A stretch of DNA of 35,823 nucleotides, from NCBI RefSeq assembly GCF_900102685.1, contig NZ_FMZA01000026.1:1-35823 (forward strand), given 5' to 3'. This DNA comes from Melghirimyces thermohalophilus (GTDB lineage: Bacteria > Bacillota > Bacilli > Thermoactinomycetales > DSM-45169). Within the stretch, counting starts at the first letter, position 1, and each line of letters begins with the position of its first letter. The notes under the pieces are model-generated. The model was not told the origin of the DNA. It saw nothing but the letters and a program-made list of their open reading frames with translations, and did not search any database. Shown piece by piece: positions 27,172-33,515 of the stretch. A program made the translations under genes and the position numbers.

Positions 27172-27634
27172 CGGATCCTCCACCTAACTTTACCCACATG
27201 ATCACGGCATCTTCCTGGTTGTCGCTGTAATAGCGGGGACGGATGCCCGTCGGTTCAAAGCCTTTCTTCCGGTAGAGGCGTTGGGCGGTTGCGTTGGATA
27301 CCCGCACCTCCAGGGTCATGTGAAGGGCTTTGGATCGGCGGGCGGACTCCATCAGATAATTTAAGGTCTTCTCCCCAACCCCCTGACCACGGTAATCAGG
27401 ATGGATGGCGATATTGGTGATGTGGGCTTCTTCCAGGATCAACCACATCCCACCATACCCAATCACCCGTCCGTCCAAGATCACCACCGTGTAGTAGGCA
27501 AACTGATTATATGCCAACTCATTATAAAAGGCTTGCCGAGACCAGGGCGTCCGAAAGGACGCCCGCTCCACCTGCAGCACATCCGGGATATCTCCGAGTG
27601 TCATCGGCCGAAACTCCAGCCCGGAGCCTTTCAT
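27134..27634 (-). CDS. rimI: Ribosomal protein S18 N-acetyltransferase RimI
   Basis: A 166-residue GNAT acetyltransferase. [24 protein letters not shown] opens the domain, [17 protein letters not shown] (71-87) carries the acetyl-CoA P-loop RGQGVG (82-87), and [25 protein letters not shown] and [13 protein letters not shown] close it, matching RimI. It acetylates the N terminus of S18 in E. coli; the target here is inferred. ATG at 27632-27634 is chosen for GGAGG 8 nt upstream and overlaps the tsaB stop as ATGA. Confidence 0.93.
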   Translation of the reverse strand: MKGSGLEFRPMTLGDIPDVLQVERASFRTPWSRQAFYNELAYNQFAYYTVVILDGRVIGYGGMWLILEEAHITNIAIHPDYRGQGVGEKTLNYLMESARRSKALHMTLEVRVSNATAQRLYRKKGFEPTGIRPRYYSDNQEDAVIMWVKLGGGSDETKPESISSRN

Positions 27635-28338
27635 CCCTGCCCCCTCCGTTGTTGCGACACCCACTTGGCCTCTGCCTCTGTCATCTGCAGGTATTCGGGG
27701 GTGGCTTCCGGTCCTTCCACATGTCCTGCTTCCAGACGGGTAACAGCCAGCTGCCCCAGGTGGGCGGCACTGACCAGATTCTCCCTTCCGGTTCCAAACT
27801 GAGCCTCATCGCCTAACACCTGCTGGATCTGCTCCTGGAAACGGAAGGCGTCTTCCCCTAAAAAGAGCAGCGGCCCCTGATCCTCCAACTGTTCCAGCCA
27901 TTGATCGATATCGATCACCTGTTCTTCGACGGCGCAGGTGACCTCATCCCCAATTCTCCGATACAGACCGGTATAGACCCGATTCCGCCTGGCGTCAAAA
28001 AGGGGAACGATTCCCCCGGGAAAGCGAAGCCCATTCATCGCCAGAGCTGCCAAACTGGAGACAGTGACGAGGGGAATCGACCGGCTCCAGGCGATGGTTT
28101 TTGCAGTGGTAAAACCGATGCGGATCCCGGTATAAGATCCTGGCCCTGAGGCCACCGCCACCCCGTCCAGCTCCTGCGCATCCAGGCCCAGATTCTCCAT
28201 CAGCTGAACGATAGCTGGCATCAAACGTACGGAGTGATTTTTATGTAAGTTAGTCGTCACTTCCCCCAGCACACGCCGGCCATCCAGCAGACCGACGCCC
28301 AATACCAGCGTAGAAGTGTCAATCGTGAGCAGTTTCAC
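27631..28338 (-). CDS. tsaB: tRNA t6A complex subunit TsaB
   Basis: A 235-residue ASKHA-fold partner of TsaD without the catalytic metal site. MKLLTIDTSTLVLGVGLLDG is the N-terminal strand-loop. KNHSVRLMPAIVQLMENLGL, VASGPGSYTGIRIGFTTAKTIA and LFDARRNRVYTGLYR are the family blocks. It scaffolds TsaD and TsaE for t6A synthesis. The start is GTG 28338, which overlaps tsaE by 20 nt. It overlaps rimI by 4 nt at the other end, so the whole set is translationally linked. Confidence 0.96.
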   Translation of the reverse strand: MKLLTIDTSTLVLGVGLLDGRRVLGEVTTNLHKNHSVRLMPAIVQLMENLGLDAQELDGVAVASGPGSYTGIRIGFTTAKTIAWSRSIPLVTVSSLAALAMNGLRFPGGIVPLFDARRNRVYTGLYRRIGDEVTCAVEEQVIDIDQWLEQLEDQGPLLFLGEDAFRFQEQIQQVLGDEAQFGTGRENLVSAAHLGQLAVTRLEAGHVEGPEATPEYLQMTEAEAKWVSQQRRGQG

Positions 28339-28801
28339 GGTCCTTTACCCCCCCGCAAATCCGGTCCGTCTCCCCCTCCGGCGGCTGGATCTCGATCCGA
28401 CGCCGGCTGTCGGTTTCCAGTTGAATCTCGATTTGAATCCGGTCTCTCGGAAGCATGGGTTGAATCCGACTGGGCCATTCGACGAGGGTGATCCCCTCCC
28501 CGTAAAAGTACTCGTCCCAGCCCAGTTCTTCCGCCGGAAAATCAAGCCGATAAGCATCCATATGGTAGAGAGGGAGTGCTCCCTGTGGGTATTCCTTGAT
28601 CAGGGTAAAAGTGGGACTGTCGACGGGTTCCTCAATCCCCAGACCCGCAGCTAAACCCTGAGCAAAGGTGGTTTTACCCGCTCCAAGATCCCCCTCCAGG
28701 GTGATCACATCTCCCGGATGCAGGCACCGGGCCAGCTTCTGCGCCAACTTTTGTGTCTCCTCCGGATCGCGGGTTTGAAAAATGCAAGCCTTCTCTTTCA
28801 T
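28319..28801 (-). CDS. tsaE: tRNA t6A complex ATPase TsaE
   Basis: A 160-residue P-loop ATPase that drives turnover of the TsaBD complex. Walker A is GDLGAGKT (37-44). VDSPTFTLIKEY and LYHMDAYRLD are the usual conserved segments, followed by GITLVEWPSRI. ATG 28801 lies behind a modest AGGTGA. It begins 4 nt after the thiL stop and overlaps tsaB by 20 nt. Confidence 0.97.
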   Translation of the reverse strand: MKEKACIFQTRDPEETQKLAQKLARCLHPGDVITLEGDLGAGKTTFAQGLAAGLGIEEPVDSPTFTLIKEYPQGALPLYHMDAYRLDFPAEELGWDEYFYGEGITLVEWPSRIQPMLPRDRIQIEIQLETDSRRRIEIQPPEGETDRICGGVKDRETAHD

Positions 28802-28805
28802 GCCA

Positions 28806-29801
28806 TCACCTGTTTGAAAAATGATTATAACCCTTTTGGACCCTTTCTCTGCGGTGCCCGTCCACTATACAGTCTACCCCGGGAACCCCTTCCTCGACCC
28901 GCCCGACGGCAAAAAGGCGAATACCGACGCGGCCCGCCTCTCGATGAAGGCGAGGCCAATCAGCTTGGGGCAACGTTCCGACCAAGTGAAAATCCTCACC
29001 GCCGGACAAGGCCCATTCCAGCGGATCCTGTCCGATTTCCCGGGCATAGGAGCGCACCTCCTCCGCCAGAGGGAGACGTGCCCCATCCAAAACCAACCGC
29101 ACCCCACTGGCCTCGGCAATTTCCCACGCCTCATGAGCCAGCCCGTCACTCACATCATCACAGCTTACGGTGCATCCGGTTTGCAGGAGCCAGCGTCCGG
29201 CTTTCACATCAGGAAGGGGCCGGCGATGGGCCTTTACCAAGCCTGGATAACGTTCCATCCAAAGATGCCGATCTTCCCGCAGCATGAGATGAAGGCCAGC
29301 GGCCGATCCCCCCAGTTCTCCGGTCACGAAAAGCACATCCCCCGGGCGGGCGGTGGAGCGTAGGAGAGAGCGACCTGATTCCACGCTTCCCATCAGGGAA
29401 ATCGTCACGACCAGATGCTGTGGGGAACGAACGGTGTCACCACCGACCACCCGGGTCCCAAATCGCCGGCAAATCTCATGCATGCCCGTGTACAGTTGCT
29501 TGAGCGCTTCCGGCTTCCACGTCTCGGGAACCGCAAGGGAGACGAGGGCATAGTTCGGCTTCCCTCCCATCGCGGCAACGTCGCTGATATTGGCCGCCAT
29601 ACACTTCCAGCCAATATCCTCCGGCTGCATCGTCTCTGGAAGGAAATGAACCGTCTCCACCATCGTATCACAGGCAAATATCGTGGACATGCCTGCCTCC
29701 GATTTCATCACCGCCGCATCGTCCCCTGCATCCACCTCCACTTCGGCAGGAGCCGGCCCTCGTTTGTTTAATAGAAAACGGATCAGCGCAAACTCATCCA
29801 T
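28806..29801 (-). CDS. thiL: Thiamine-monophosphate kinase
   Basis: A 331-residue PurM/AIR-synthetase-fold kinase that makes thiamine diphosphate from thiamine monophosphate. GDDAAV (26-31), CDTMVETVHF (44-53), NISDVAAMGG (71-80) and GGDTVRS (120-126) bind Mg-ATP and substrate; DDVSDGLAHE and LSGGEDFHLV are C-terminal motifs. ATG at 29799-29801 has GGGAG 8 nt upstream. It is the first protein gene after the tRNA cluster, with only the tRNA terminator hairpin and about 30 nt before it. No promoter of its own is visible, so it probably depends on read-through from the tRNA genes. Confidence 0.97.
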   Translation of the reverse strand: MDEFALIRFLLNKRGPAPAEVEVDAGDDAAVMKSEAGMSTIFACDTMVETVHFLPETMQPEDIGWKCMAANISDVAAMGGKPNYALVSLAVPETWKPEALKQLYTGMHEICRRFGTRVVGGDTVRSPQHLVVTISLMGSVESGRSLLRSTARPGDVLFVTGELGGSAAGLHLMLREDRHLWMERYPGLVKAHRRPLPDVKAGRWLLQTGCTVSCDDVSDGLAHEAWEIAEASGVRLVLDGARLPLAEEVRSYAREIGQDPLEWALSGGEDFHLVGTLPQADWPRLHREAGRVGIRLFAVGRVEEGVPGVDCIVDGHRRERVQKGYNHFSNR

Positions 29802-29830
29802 CCCTGTCACTCCCTAAGCCGTCACTACGC

Positions 29831-29859
29831 AAAAACCGTAGCCTCACAAGGGCTACGGT
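29831..29859 (-). terminator. Terminator of the tRNA cluster
   Basis: On the minus strand ACCGTAGCC (29859-29851) and GGCTACGGT (29843-29835) form a 9-bp stem with a 7-nt loop followed by TTTTT. It lies between tRNA-Gly and thiL; leakage through it would supply the thiL-tsaD genes. Confidence 0.88.
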
Positions 29860-29866
29860 CGTCATG

Positions 29867-29940
29867 TGGAGCGGGTGAAGGGAATCGAACCCTCGCATTC
29901 GGCTTGGAAGGCCGATGTTCTACCACTGAACTACACCCGC
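29867..29940 (-). tRNA. tRNA-Gly (TCC)
   Basis: A full cloverleaf: acceptor GCGGGTG/CACCCGC, anticodon loop CTTCCAA with anticodon TCC, T loop TTCGATT, discriminator T, encoded CCA. It is the last tRNA of the second transcription unit. Confidence 0.98.
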
Positions 29941-29958
29941 ATATCCATATTTGATGAG

Positions 29959-30035
29959 TGGTCGGGGTGACAGGATTTGAACCTGCGGCCTCCTCGTCCC
30001 GAACGAGGCGCTCTACCAAGCTGAGCCACACCCCG
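29959..30035 (-). tRNA. tRNA-Pro (CGG)
   Basis: Acceptor CGGGGTG/CACCCCG, anticodon stem CCTCG/CGAGG with loop TTCGGGA (anticodon CGG), T loop TTCAAAT, discriminator A, encoded CCA. It reads CCG codons. Confidence 0.97.
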
Positions 30036-30075
30036 GTACCAAACAGGGTTGGAATACCCTTTTCAATCATATAAA

Positions 30076-30162
30076 TGGTGCGGTCGGCGAGACTCGAACT
30101 CGCACGGCCTTGCGGCCACTACCCCCTCAAGATAGCGTGTCTGCCGATTCCACCACGACCGC
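30076..30162 (-). tRNA. tRNA-Leu (GAG)
   Basis: A class II tRNA of 87 nt with a long variable arm. Acceptor is GCGGTCG/CGACCGC, anticodon stem CTATC/GGTAG with loop TTGAGGG (anticodon GAG), T loop TTCGAGT, encoded CCA. The preceding T at 30163 is excluded because the 7-bp acceptor fixes the 5' end. Confidence 0.96.
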
Positions 30163-30180
30163 ACGTTTTCAATTCGGTAT

Positions 30181-30264
30181 TGGTGCGGGTGGAGGGACTC
30201 GAACCCCCACGCCAGAGGCGCTAGATCCTAAATCTAGTGCGTCTGCCAATTCCGCCACACCCGC
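30181..30264 (-). tRNA. tRNA-Leu (TAG)
   Basis: A class II tRNA with acceptor GCGGGTG/CACCCGC, anticodon stem CTAGA/TCTAG with loop TTTAGGA (anticodon TAG), a long variable arm and encoded CCA. It is the first tRNA behind the internal promoter. Confidence 0.97.
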
Positions 30265-30308
30265 GAGTTGCGTCATGTTTTTTAATAGGGTTGCAATCGA
30301 CAAGAAAT

Positions 30309-30337
30309 ATAATATCACAGCAACTTTTATGCGTCAA
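30309..30337 (-). promoter_or_regulatory. Internal promoter of the four-tRNA unit
   Basis: On the minus strand TTGACG (30337-30332), 17 nt, then TATTAT (30314-30309). The start near 30302 lies about 38 nt before tRNA-Leu(TAG). It splits the cluster into eight upstream and four downstream tRNAs. Confidence 0.85.
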
Positions 30338-30390
30338 GGGCATCGCGGAGATTTTCTTCGATCGGCTCCTATATCCCCGGGAAAAGTTGA

Positions 30391-30416
30391 CGCGGGCACG
30401 GCCTTCCGTACCCGCG
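30391..30416 (-). terminator. Probable terminator of the eight-tRNA unit
   Basis: On the minus strand CGCGGGTACGG (30416-30406) pairs with CCGTGCCCGCG (30401-30391), an 11-bp stem with one G-T pair and a 4-nt loop. The stem is followed by TCAACTTTT. The T run is displaced, so efficiency is uncertain. Confidence 0.55.
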
Positions 30417-30435
30417 CAACCGGGACAGATCCTAG

Positions 30436-30511
30436 TGGTGACCCATCCAGGATTCGAACCTGGGACACCCTGATTAAAAGTCAGGTGCTCTGCCGACTGA
30501 GCTAATGGGTC
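30436..30511 (-). tRNA. tRNA-Lys (TTT)
   Basis: Acceptor GACCCAT/ATGGGTC, anticodon loop CTTTTAA (anticodon TTT), T loop TTCGAAT, encoded CCA. It decodes AAA/AAG and is a t6A37 substrate for the TsaBDE enzymes encoded downstream. Confidence 0.98.
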
Positions 30512-30519
30512 GTAGTAAA

Positions 30520-30594
30520 TGGCTGGGGCGGTAGGGATCGAACCTACGCATCACGGAGTCAAAGTCCGTTGCCTTACCACTTGGCTACGCCCCA
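30520..30594 (-). tRNA. tRNA-Gln (TTG)
   Basis: Acceptor TGGGGCG/CGCCCCA, anticodon loop CTTTGAC (anticodon TTG), T loop TTCGATC, discriminator G, encoded CCA. Confidence 0.98.
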
Positions 30595-30612
30595 GCGGTA
30601 AGGAAAATAAAA

Positions 30613-30689
30613 TGGGGCGACCAGTGGGAGTCGAACCCACGAATGCCGGAGCCACAATCCGGTGCGTTAACCACTTCGCCATGGCCGCC
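30613..30689 (-). tRNA. tRNA-His (GTG)
   Basis: Anticodon loop ATTGTGG (anticodon GTG). The acceptor GCGGCCA/TGGTCGC is preceded by an encoded G at position -1 facing C73, the identity element for histidyl-tRNA synthetase. The coordinates include that G. CCA is encoded. Confidence 0.98.
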
Positions 30690-30696
30690 ATAATAA

Positions 30697-30773
30697 TGGC
30701 GGAGCTGACGGGACTCGAACCCGCGACCTCCGGCGTGACAGGCCGGCGTGAACTCCAACTTCACCACAGCTCC
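30697..30773 (-). tRNA. tRNA-Asp (GTC)
   Basis: Acceptor GGAGCTG/CAGCTCC, D stem GTGA/TCAC, anticodon loop CTGTCAC (anticodon GTC), T loop TTCGAGT, discriminator G, encoded CCA. The 5' end is set by the 7-bp acceptor; two more bases (GC) also match by chance. Confidence 0.97.
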
Positions 30774-30803
30774 GCATTGAACCCCGGAACAGATCCGGGT
30801 ATG

Positions 30804-30878
30804 TGGTGGACGGTGCAGGGTTCGAACCTGCGACCCCCTGCGCGTGAAGCAGGTGCTCTCCCGCTGAGCTAACCGTCC
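30804..30878 (-). tRNA. tRNA-Val (CAC)
   Basis: Acceptor GGACGGT/ACCGTCC region, anticodon stem CCTGC/GCAGG with loop TTCACGC (anticodon CAC), T loop TTCGAAC, encoded CCA. It reads GTG codons. The TTC overlapping the loop is not the anticodon, because the 5-bp stem fixes the register. Confidence 0.93.
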
Positions 30879-30884
30879 AAAAGT

Positions 30885-30960
30885 TGGTGACCCGTAGGGG
30901 ATTCGAACCCCTGCATGCCAGCGTGAAAGGCTGGTGTGTTAACCGCTTCACCAACGGGCC
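30885..30960 (-). tRNA. tRNA-Glu (TTC)
   Basis: Acceptor GGCCCGT/ACGGGTC with one G-T pair, anticodon stem CCAGC/GCTGG with loop CTTTCAC (anticodon TTC), T loop TTCGAAT, encoded CCA. Confidence 0.97.
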
Positions 30961-30972
30961 ACATGATTCAAA

Positions 30973-31065
30973 TGGCGGAGAGAGCGGGATTCGAACCCGC
31001 GCGGGGCCGTATGACCCCCTAACGGTTTAGCAAACCGTCCTCTTCGGCCACTTGAGTATCTCTCC
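30973..31065 (-). tRNA. tRNA-Ser (GCT)
   Basis: A class II tRNA of 93 nt with a long variable arm. Acceptor is GGAGAGA/TCTCTCC, anticodon GCT within TTTGCTAAA, T loop TTCGAAT, discriminator G, encoded CCA. It decodes AGC/AGT and is a t6A substrate. Confidence 0.97.
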
Positions 31066-31072
31066 GCATAAC

Positions 31073-31147
31073 TGGCTCCTCCGGCAGGACTCGAACCTGC
31101 AACCTACCGGTTAACAGCCGGGCGCTCTACCATTGAGCTACGGAGGA
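31073..31147 (-). tRNA. tRNA-Asn (GTT)
   Basis: Acceptor TCCTCCG/CGGAGGA, anticodon loop CTGTTAA (anticodon GTT), T loop TTCGAGT, discriminator G, encoded CCA. It is the first tRNA of the cluster and a t6A substrate. Confidence 0.98.
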
Positions 31148-31171
31148 ACACTTTTTGAAGCGACATGAATC

Positions 31172-31200
31172 ATTATAACCGACTGCTAGGTAAATTGCAA
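31172..31200 (-). promoter_or_regulatory. Main promoter of the tRNA cluster
   Basis: On the minus strand TTGCAA (31200-31195), 17 nt, then a perfect TATAAT (31177-31172). The start near 31165 is about 18 nt before tRNA-Asn. Confidence 0.92.
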
Positions 31201-31223
31201 GGGTTTTTTCTTTTTTCGTCCTG

Positions 31224-31285
31224 CTTGAGGGGGCTGTCCCTCAAGGCGCTTTAATAAATTAGCATATCCCCTGAGGGTTCGTCAA
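31224..31285 (-). promoter_or_regulatory. Second upstream promoter-like element and hairpin
   Basis: On the minus strand TTGACG (31285-31280), 18 nt, then TAATTT (31261-31256) with an extended -10 TG. Downstream of it an 8-bp hairpin CTTGAGGG/CCCTCAAG (31245-31238 and 31231-31224) lies before the main tRNA promoter. There is no T run after the hairpin, so it is not a clear terminator. The arrangement recalls tandem stable-RNA promoters. Confidence 0.45.
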
Positions 31286-31313
31286 CCGTTATTCGGGATT
31301 TTTTCTGCAGGAC

Positions 31314-31466
31314 TCACCCCAAGAGCGCCACCGCCTCCCCATCCGATCCCGGAACGCCTTCCGAAACGGTCACGCTGCCGTCATTCAGACGGCGCAGCTC
31401 TTCAGAATCGAGTCGCACCCGTTTTTCCACTTCGCCGTCCACTGTAAGCGTCCATCTGCACTCCAT
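31314..31466 (-). CDS. 50-residue protein resembling part of a Moco-binding domain
   Basis: A small frame starting at ATG 31464-31466 with GGAGGAG about 8 nt upstream, 28 nt after mogA. The first half (CRWTLTVDGEVEKRVRLDSE) resembles the opening of the sulfite-oxidase-type molybdopterin-binding domain, whose pattern is WxLxVDGxVExPxxLxxxEL. The known domain is far longer and includes a Moco-ligating Cys, which is absent here. It could be a degraded oxidoreductase, a short independent protein, or an unrelated strand-rich peptide. Its place at the end of the molybdenum-cofactor operon supports a link. Function is not known. Confidence 0.6.
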   Translation of the reverse strand: MECRWTLTVDGEVEKRVRLDSEELRRLNDGSVTVSEGVPGSDGEAVALLG

Positions 31467-31494
31467 CGAAGTTGCTCCTCCGCGTCCCTGATTC

Positions 31495-31986
31495 TTATCC
31501 CTGACCATGCTCTCCTACATGCCCCTGCAACGTCTCTAAGCCGTGGGGAAGAATATCTAACACAGCTTCCAGACACTCCTGTACCGCCTTGGGACTGCCC
31601 GGCAGATTGATCATCCAAGTCTTGCCCCGGATGCCTGACACCTGCCGGGACAAAAGGGCAAAGCGGGTCTTTTCCAGGGATGCACGTCGCATCGCCTCGG
31701 CCACTCCCGGCACTTCCCGTTCCATCACCGCCTGCGTCGCCTCCGGTGTCACATCCCGGGGGCCTAGCCCTGTTCCGCCGGTGGTGAGCACCAGGTCCAG
31801 GGCTTGTTGGTCCGCCATTCGGATCAAGCAAGCGACGATCGTCTCCCGCTCATCGGGGACGATCTCGTAAGCCGCTACATGACCATTGATCCGGGGAAGC
31901 AGTTTTCGGATCGCTTCGCCGCTCCGATCCTCCCGCTCGCCCCGCCATCCTTTATCGCTGACCGTCAGAATTCCGACCCGCCACAT
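31495..31986 (-). CDS. mogA: Molybdopterin adenylyltransferase (MogA/MoaB family)
   Basis: A 163-residue MoCF-domain enzyme expected to adenylate molybdopterin before metal insertion by MoeA. RVGILTVSDKGWRGEREDRSGEAI starts the fold. VLTTGGTGLGPRDVTPEAT (66-84) contains the TTGGTG motif, and INLPGSPKAVQECLEAVLDILPHGLE ends it. In Firmicutes the same family is often labelled MoaB; the two cannot be separated safely by reading. ATG 31986 has GGAGG 7 nt upstream and overlaps moaC by 22 nt. Confidence 0.93.
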   Translation of the reverse strand: MWRVGILTVSDKGWRGEREDRSGEAIRKLLPRINGHVAAYEIVPDERETIVACLIRMADQQALDLVLTTGGTGLGPRDVTPEATQAVMEREVPGVAEAMRRASLEKTRFALLSRQVSGIRGKTWMINLPGSPKAVQECLEAVLDILPHGLETLQGHVGEHGQG

Positions 31987-32468
31987 GAGCTTCCCTCCTC
32001 CCGGTGGAAGGAGCCGCTTTTGCCGCCGGTCTTGGACCAGAGGCAGGTTTCCTCCACAACGATCTCTTTATCCAAGGACTTCACCATATCGTATACAGTG
32101 AGGGCGGCAATGTTGGCAGCTGTCAAAGCCTCCATCTCCACTCCGGTCACATGATCAGTTTTCGCTTCCGCCTCCACTACCAGAATGTCTTCCCCCTCCT
32201 CCCAAAAACGAATATCGGCCCCTTTCAAAGGAACCGGATGGCACATAGGGATCAGTTCCGCGGTTTTTTTGGCCGCCATAATCCCTGCCACTTGGGCCAC
32301 GGACAACACATCGCCTTTGTCGATATCGCTCTGTCGAATTCTCTTTAAAGTGTCAGGCTTCATTCGGATTCGCGCCCGAGCAACGGCGTTGCGCCGGGTG
32401 ACTTCCTTTTCGGATACGTCCACCATTCGGGCCCGGCCCTGTTCGTTGAGATGCGTCCATCCTTCCAC
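31965..32468 (-). CDS. moaC: Cyclic pyranopterin monophosphate synthase MoaC
   Basis: A 167-residue enzyme that works after MoaA to form cyclic pyranopterin monophosphate from GTP. THLNEQGRARMVDVSEKEVTRR, KGDVLSVAQVAGIMAAKKTAELIPMCHP (MCHP at 75-78), GVEMEALTAANIAALTVYDMVKS and KTGGKSG are diagnostic. The start is GTG 32466-32468, chosen because GGAGG lies 7 nt upstream and the B. subtilis protein begins at the same point; upstream in-frame sequence belongs to moaA on another frame. In B. subtilis moaC lies beside ydiF and rex; here it sits in the Moco operon. Confidence 0.97.
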   Translation of the reverse strand: MEGWTHLNEQGRARMVDVSEKEVTRRNAVARARIRMKPDTLKRIRQSDIDKGDVLSVAQVAGIMAAKKTAELIPMCHPVPLKGADIRFWEEGEDILVVEAEAKTDHVTGVEMEALTAANIAALTVYDMVKSLDKEIVVEETCLWSKTGGKSGSFHREEGSSCGGSEF

Positions 32469-32484
32469 GAGTGTTCCTCCTTTA

Positions 32485-33510
32485 TTAACCGCCGATAAAA
32501 GACATCTCCACTTTCTTCCTTCGAGAGAGGGAGGTAGCGGATAAACGTTCCTCGGAGTAGCGATCCCGCCGACTTCCCCAGACCGACCGGATCCGATCCC
32601 GCAAACCTTGATCATCGGTCCCGTCCCGGAGTGGCTCCCTCAAATCTTGCCCCTCGGATGCAAACAGGCAGGTATACAGGCGACCGTCGGCAGACAGACG
32701 AGCCCGAGTACAGGTGGAACAGAAGGCGTCAGTGACAGAGGCGATCACCCCGATCTCCCGGTCGCTTCCCCGGTACCGGTAGCGGTTGGCCACTTCGCCG
32801 TAGTAACCCGGTTCCACCGGCTCCAGGGGCATCTCCTCATCGATTCGCCTCAGGATCTCTCCCTTAGACACCACCTGGCTCAAATCCCATCCGTTGCTGT
32901 TGCCCACGTCCATAAACTCGATGAAGCGCAGGATATGTCCTTCTCTGCGAAAATAACGGGCCATGGGCAGGATTTCTCCATCGTTGACCCCTTTTTGCAC
33001 CACCATATTCACCTTGACCGATAACCCGGCCTTCGCCGCCGCGTCGATCCCTTTCAGGACCCGGCGGACGTCGGAAAACCCTCCGTTCATCCGCGTGAAA
33101 ATTTCGTCATCCAAGGCATCCAGACTGATATTGACCCGATCCAGCCCCGCCTCGCGCAAGGAGCGGGCCATTCCGGCCAAGAGAGAGGCATTGGTGGTTA
33201 GAGCCACGTCTTGGATTCCAGAAACGCCTTTCACCATCTGCACCAGCCGGGGAAGATCCTTACGCAACAGCGGCTCGCCCCCGGTGATGCGGACTTTTTT
33301 CACCCCTTCGGCGGCAAAGAGCTTCACCAGTCGGGTGATCTCCTCAAAGGTGAGTAACTCCTGTCGCGGCAAAAATGCGTACTCCGGCCCAAACACCTCC
33401 GCCGGCATACAGTAGCGACAACGAAAATTACAACGGTCCGTCACCGAGATGCGCAGATCCCGCAGAGGCCGGCCCAAGGCATCCCGCAGTTCGCCATTTG
33501 AATCTGCCAT
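32485..33510 (-). CDS. moaA: GTP 3',8-cyclase MoaA (radical SAM)
   Basis: A 341-residue radical SAM enzyme that starts molybdenum-cofactor synthesis from GTP. The first [4Fe-4S] cluster is held by Cys27, Cys31 and Cys34 in [20 protein letters not shown] is the SAM-binding GGEP region. The second cluster is held by [18 protein letters not shown] in the C-terminal part. The protein ends in Gly-Gly, which MoaA needs for activity. ATG at 33508-33510 has AGGTGA 5 nt upstream; a GTG three codons earlier overlaps the moeA stop and is an alternative. It is second in the operon. Confidence 0.97.
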   Translation of the reverse strand: MADSNGELRDALGRPLRDLRISVTDRCNFRCRYCMPAEVFGPEYAFLPRQELLTFEEITRLVKLFAAEGVKKVRITGGEPLLRKDLPRLVQMVKGVSGIQDVALTTNASLLAGMARSLREAGLDRVNISLDALDDEIFTRMNGGFSDVRRVLKGIDAAAKAGLSVKVNMVVQKGVNDGEILPMARYFRREGHILRFIEFMDVGNSNGWDLSQVVSKGEILRRIDEEMPLEPVEPGYYGEVANRYRYRGSDREIGVIASVTDAFCSTCTRARLSADGRLYTCLFASEGQDLREPLRDGTDDQGLRDRIRSVWGSRRDRYSEERLSATSLSRRKKVEMSFIGG

Positions 33511-33515
33511 CCCAC

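Noticed and set aside
30774-30775. 79-nt tRNA-Asp with enlarged D arm
   Set aside because: The two extra 5' bases extend the acceptor by chance; the T-arm register fixes a normal 77-nt tRNA.
29825-30954. Several open frames of 60-130 codons in the tRNA region
   Set aside because: They are translations of tRNA genes (GGTRTPTPEALDP-like strings are a known artefact of tRNA sequence).
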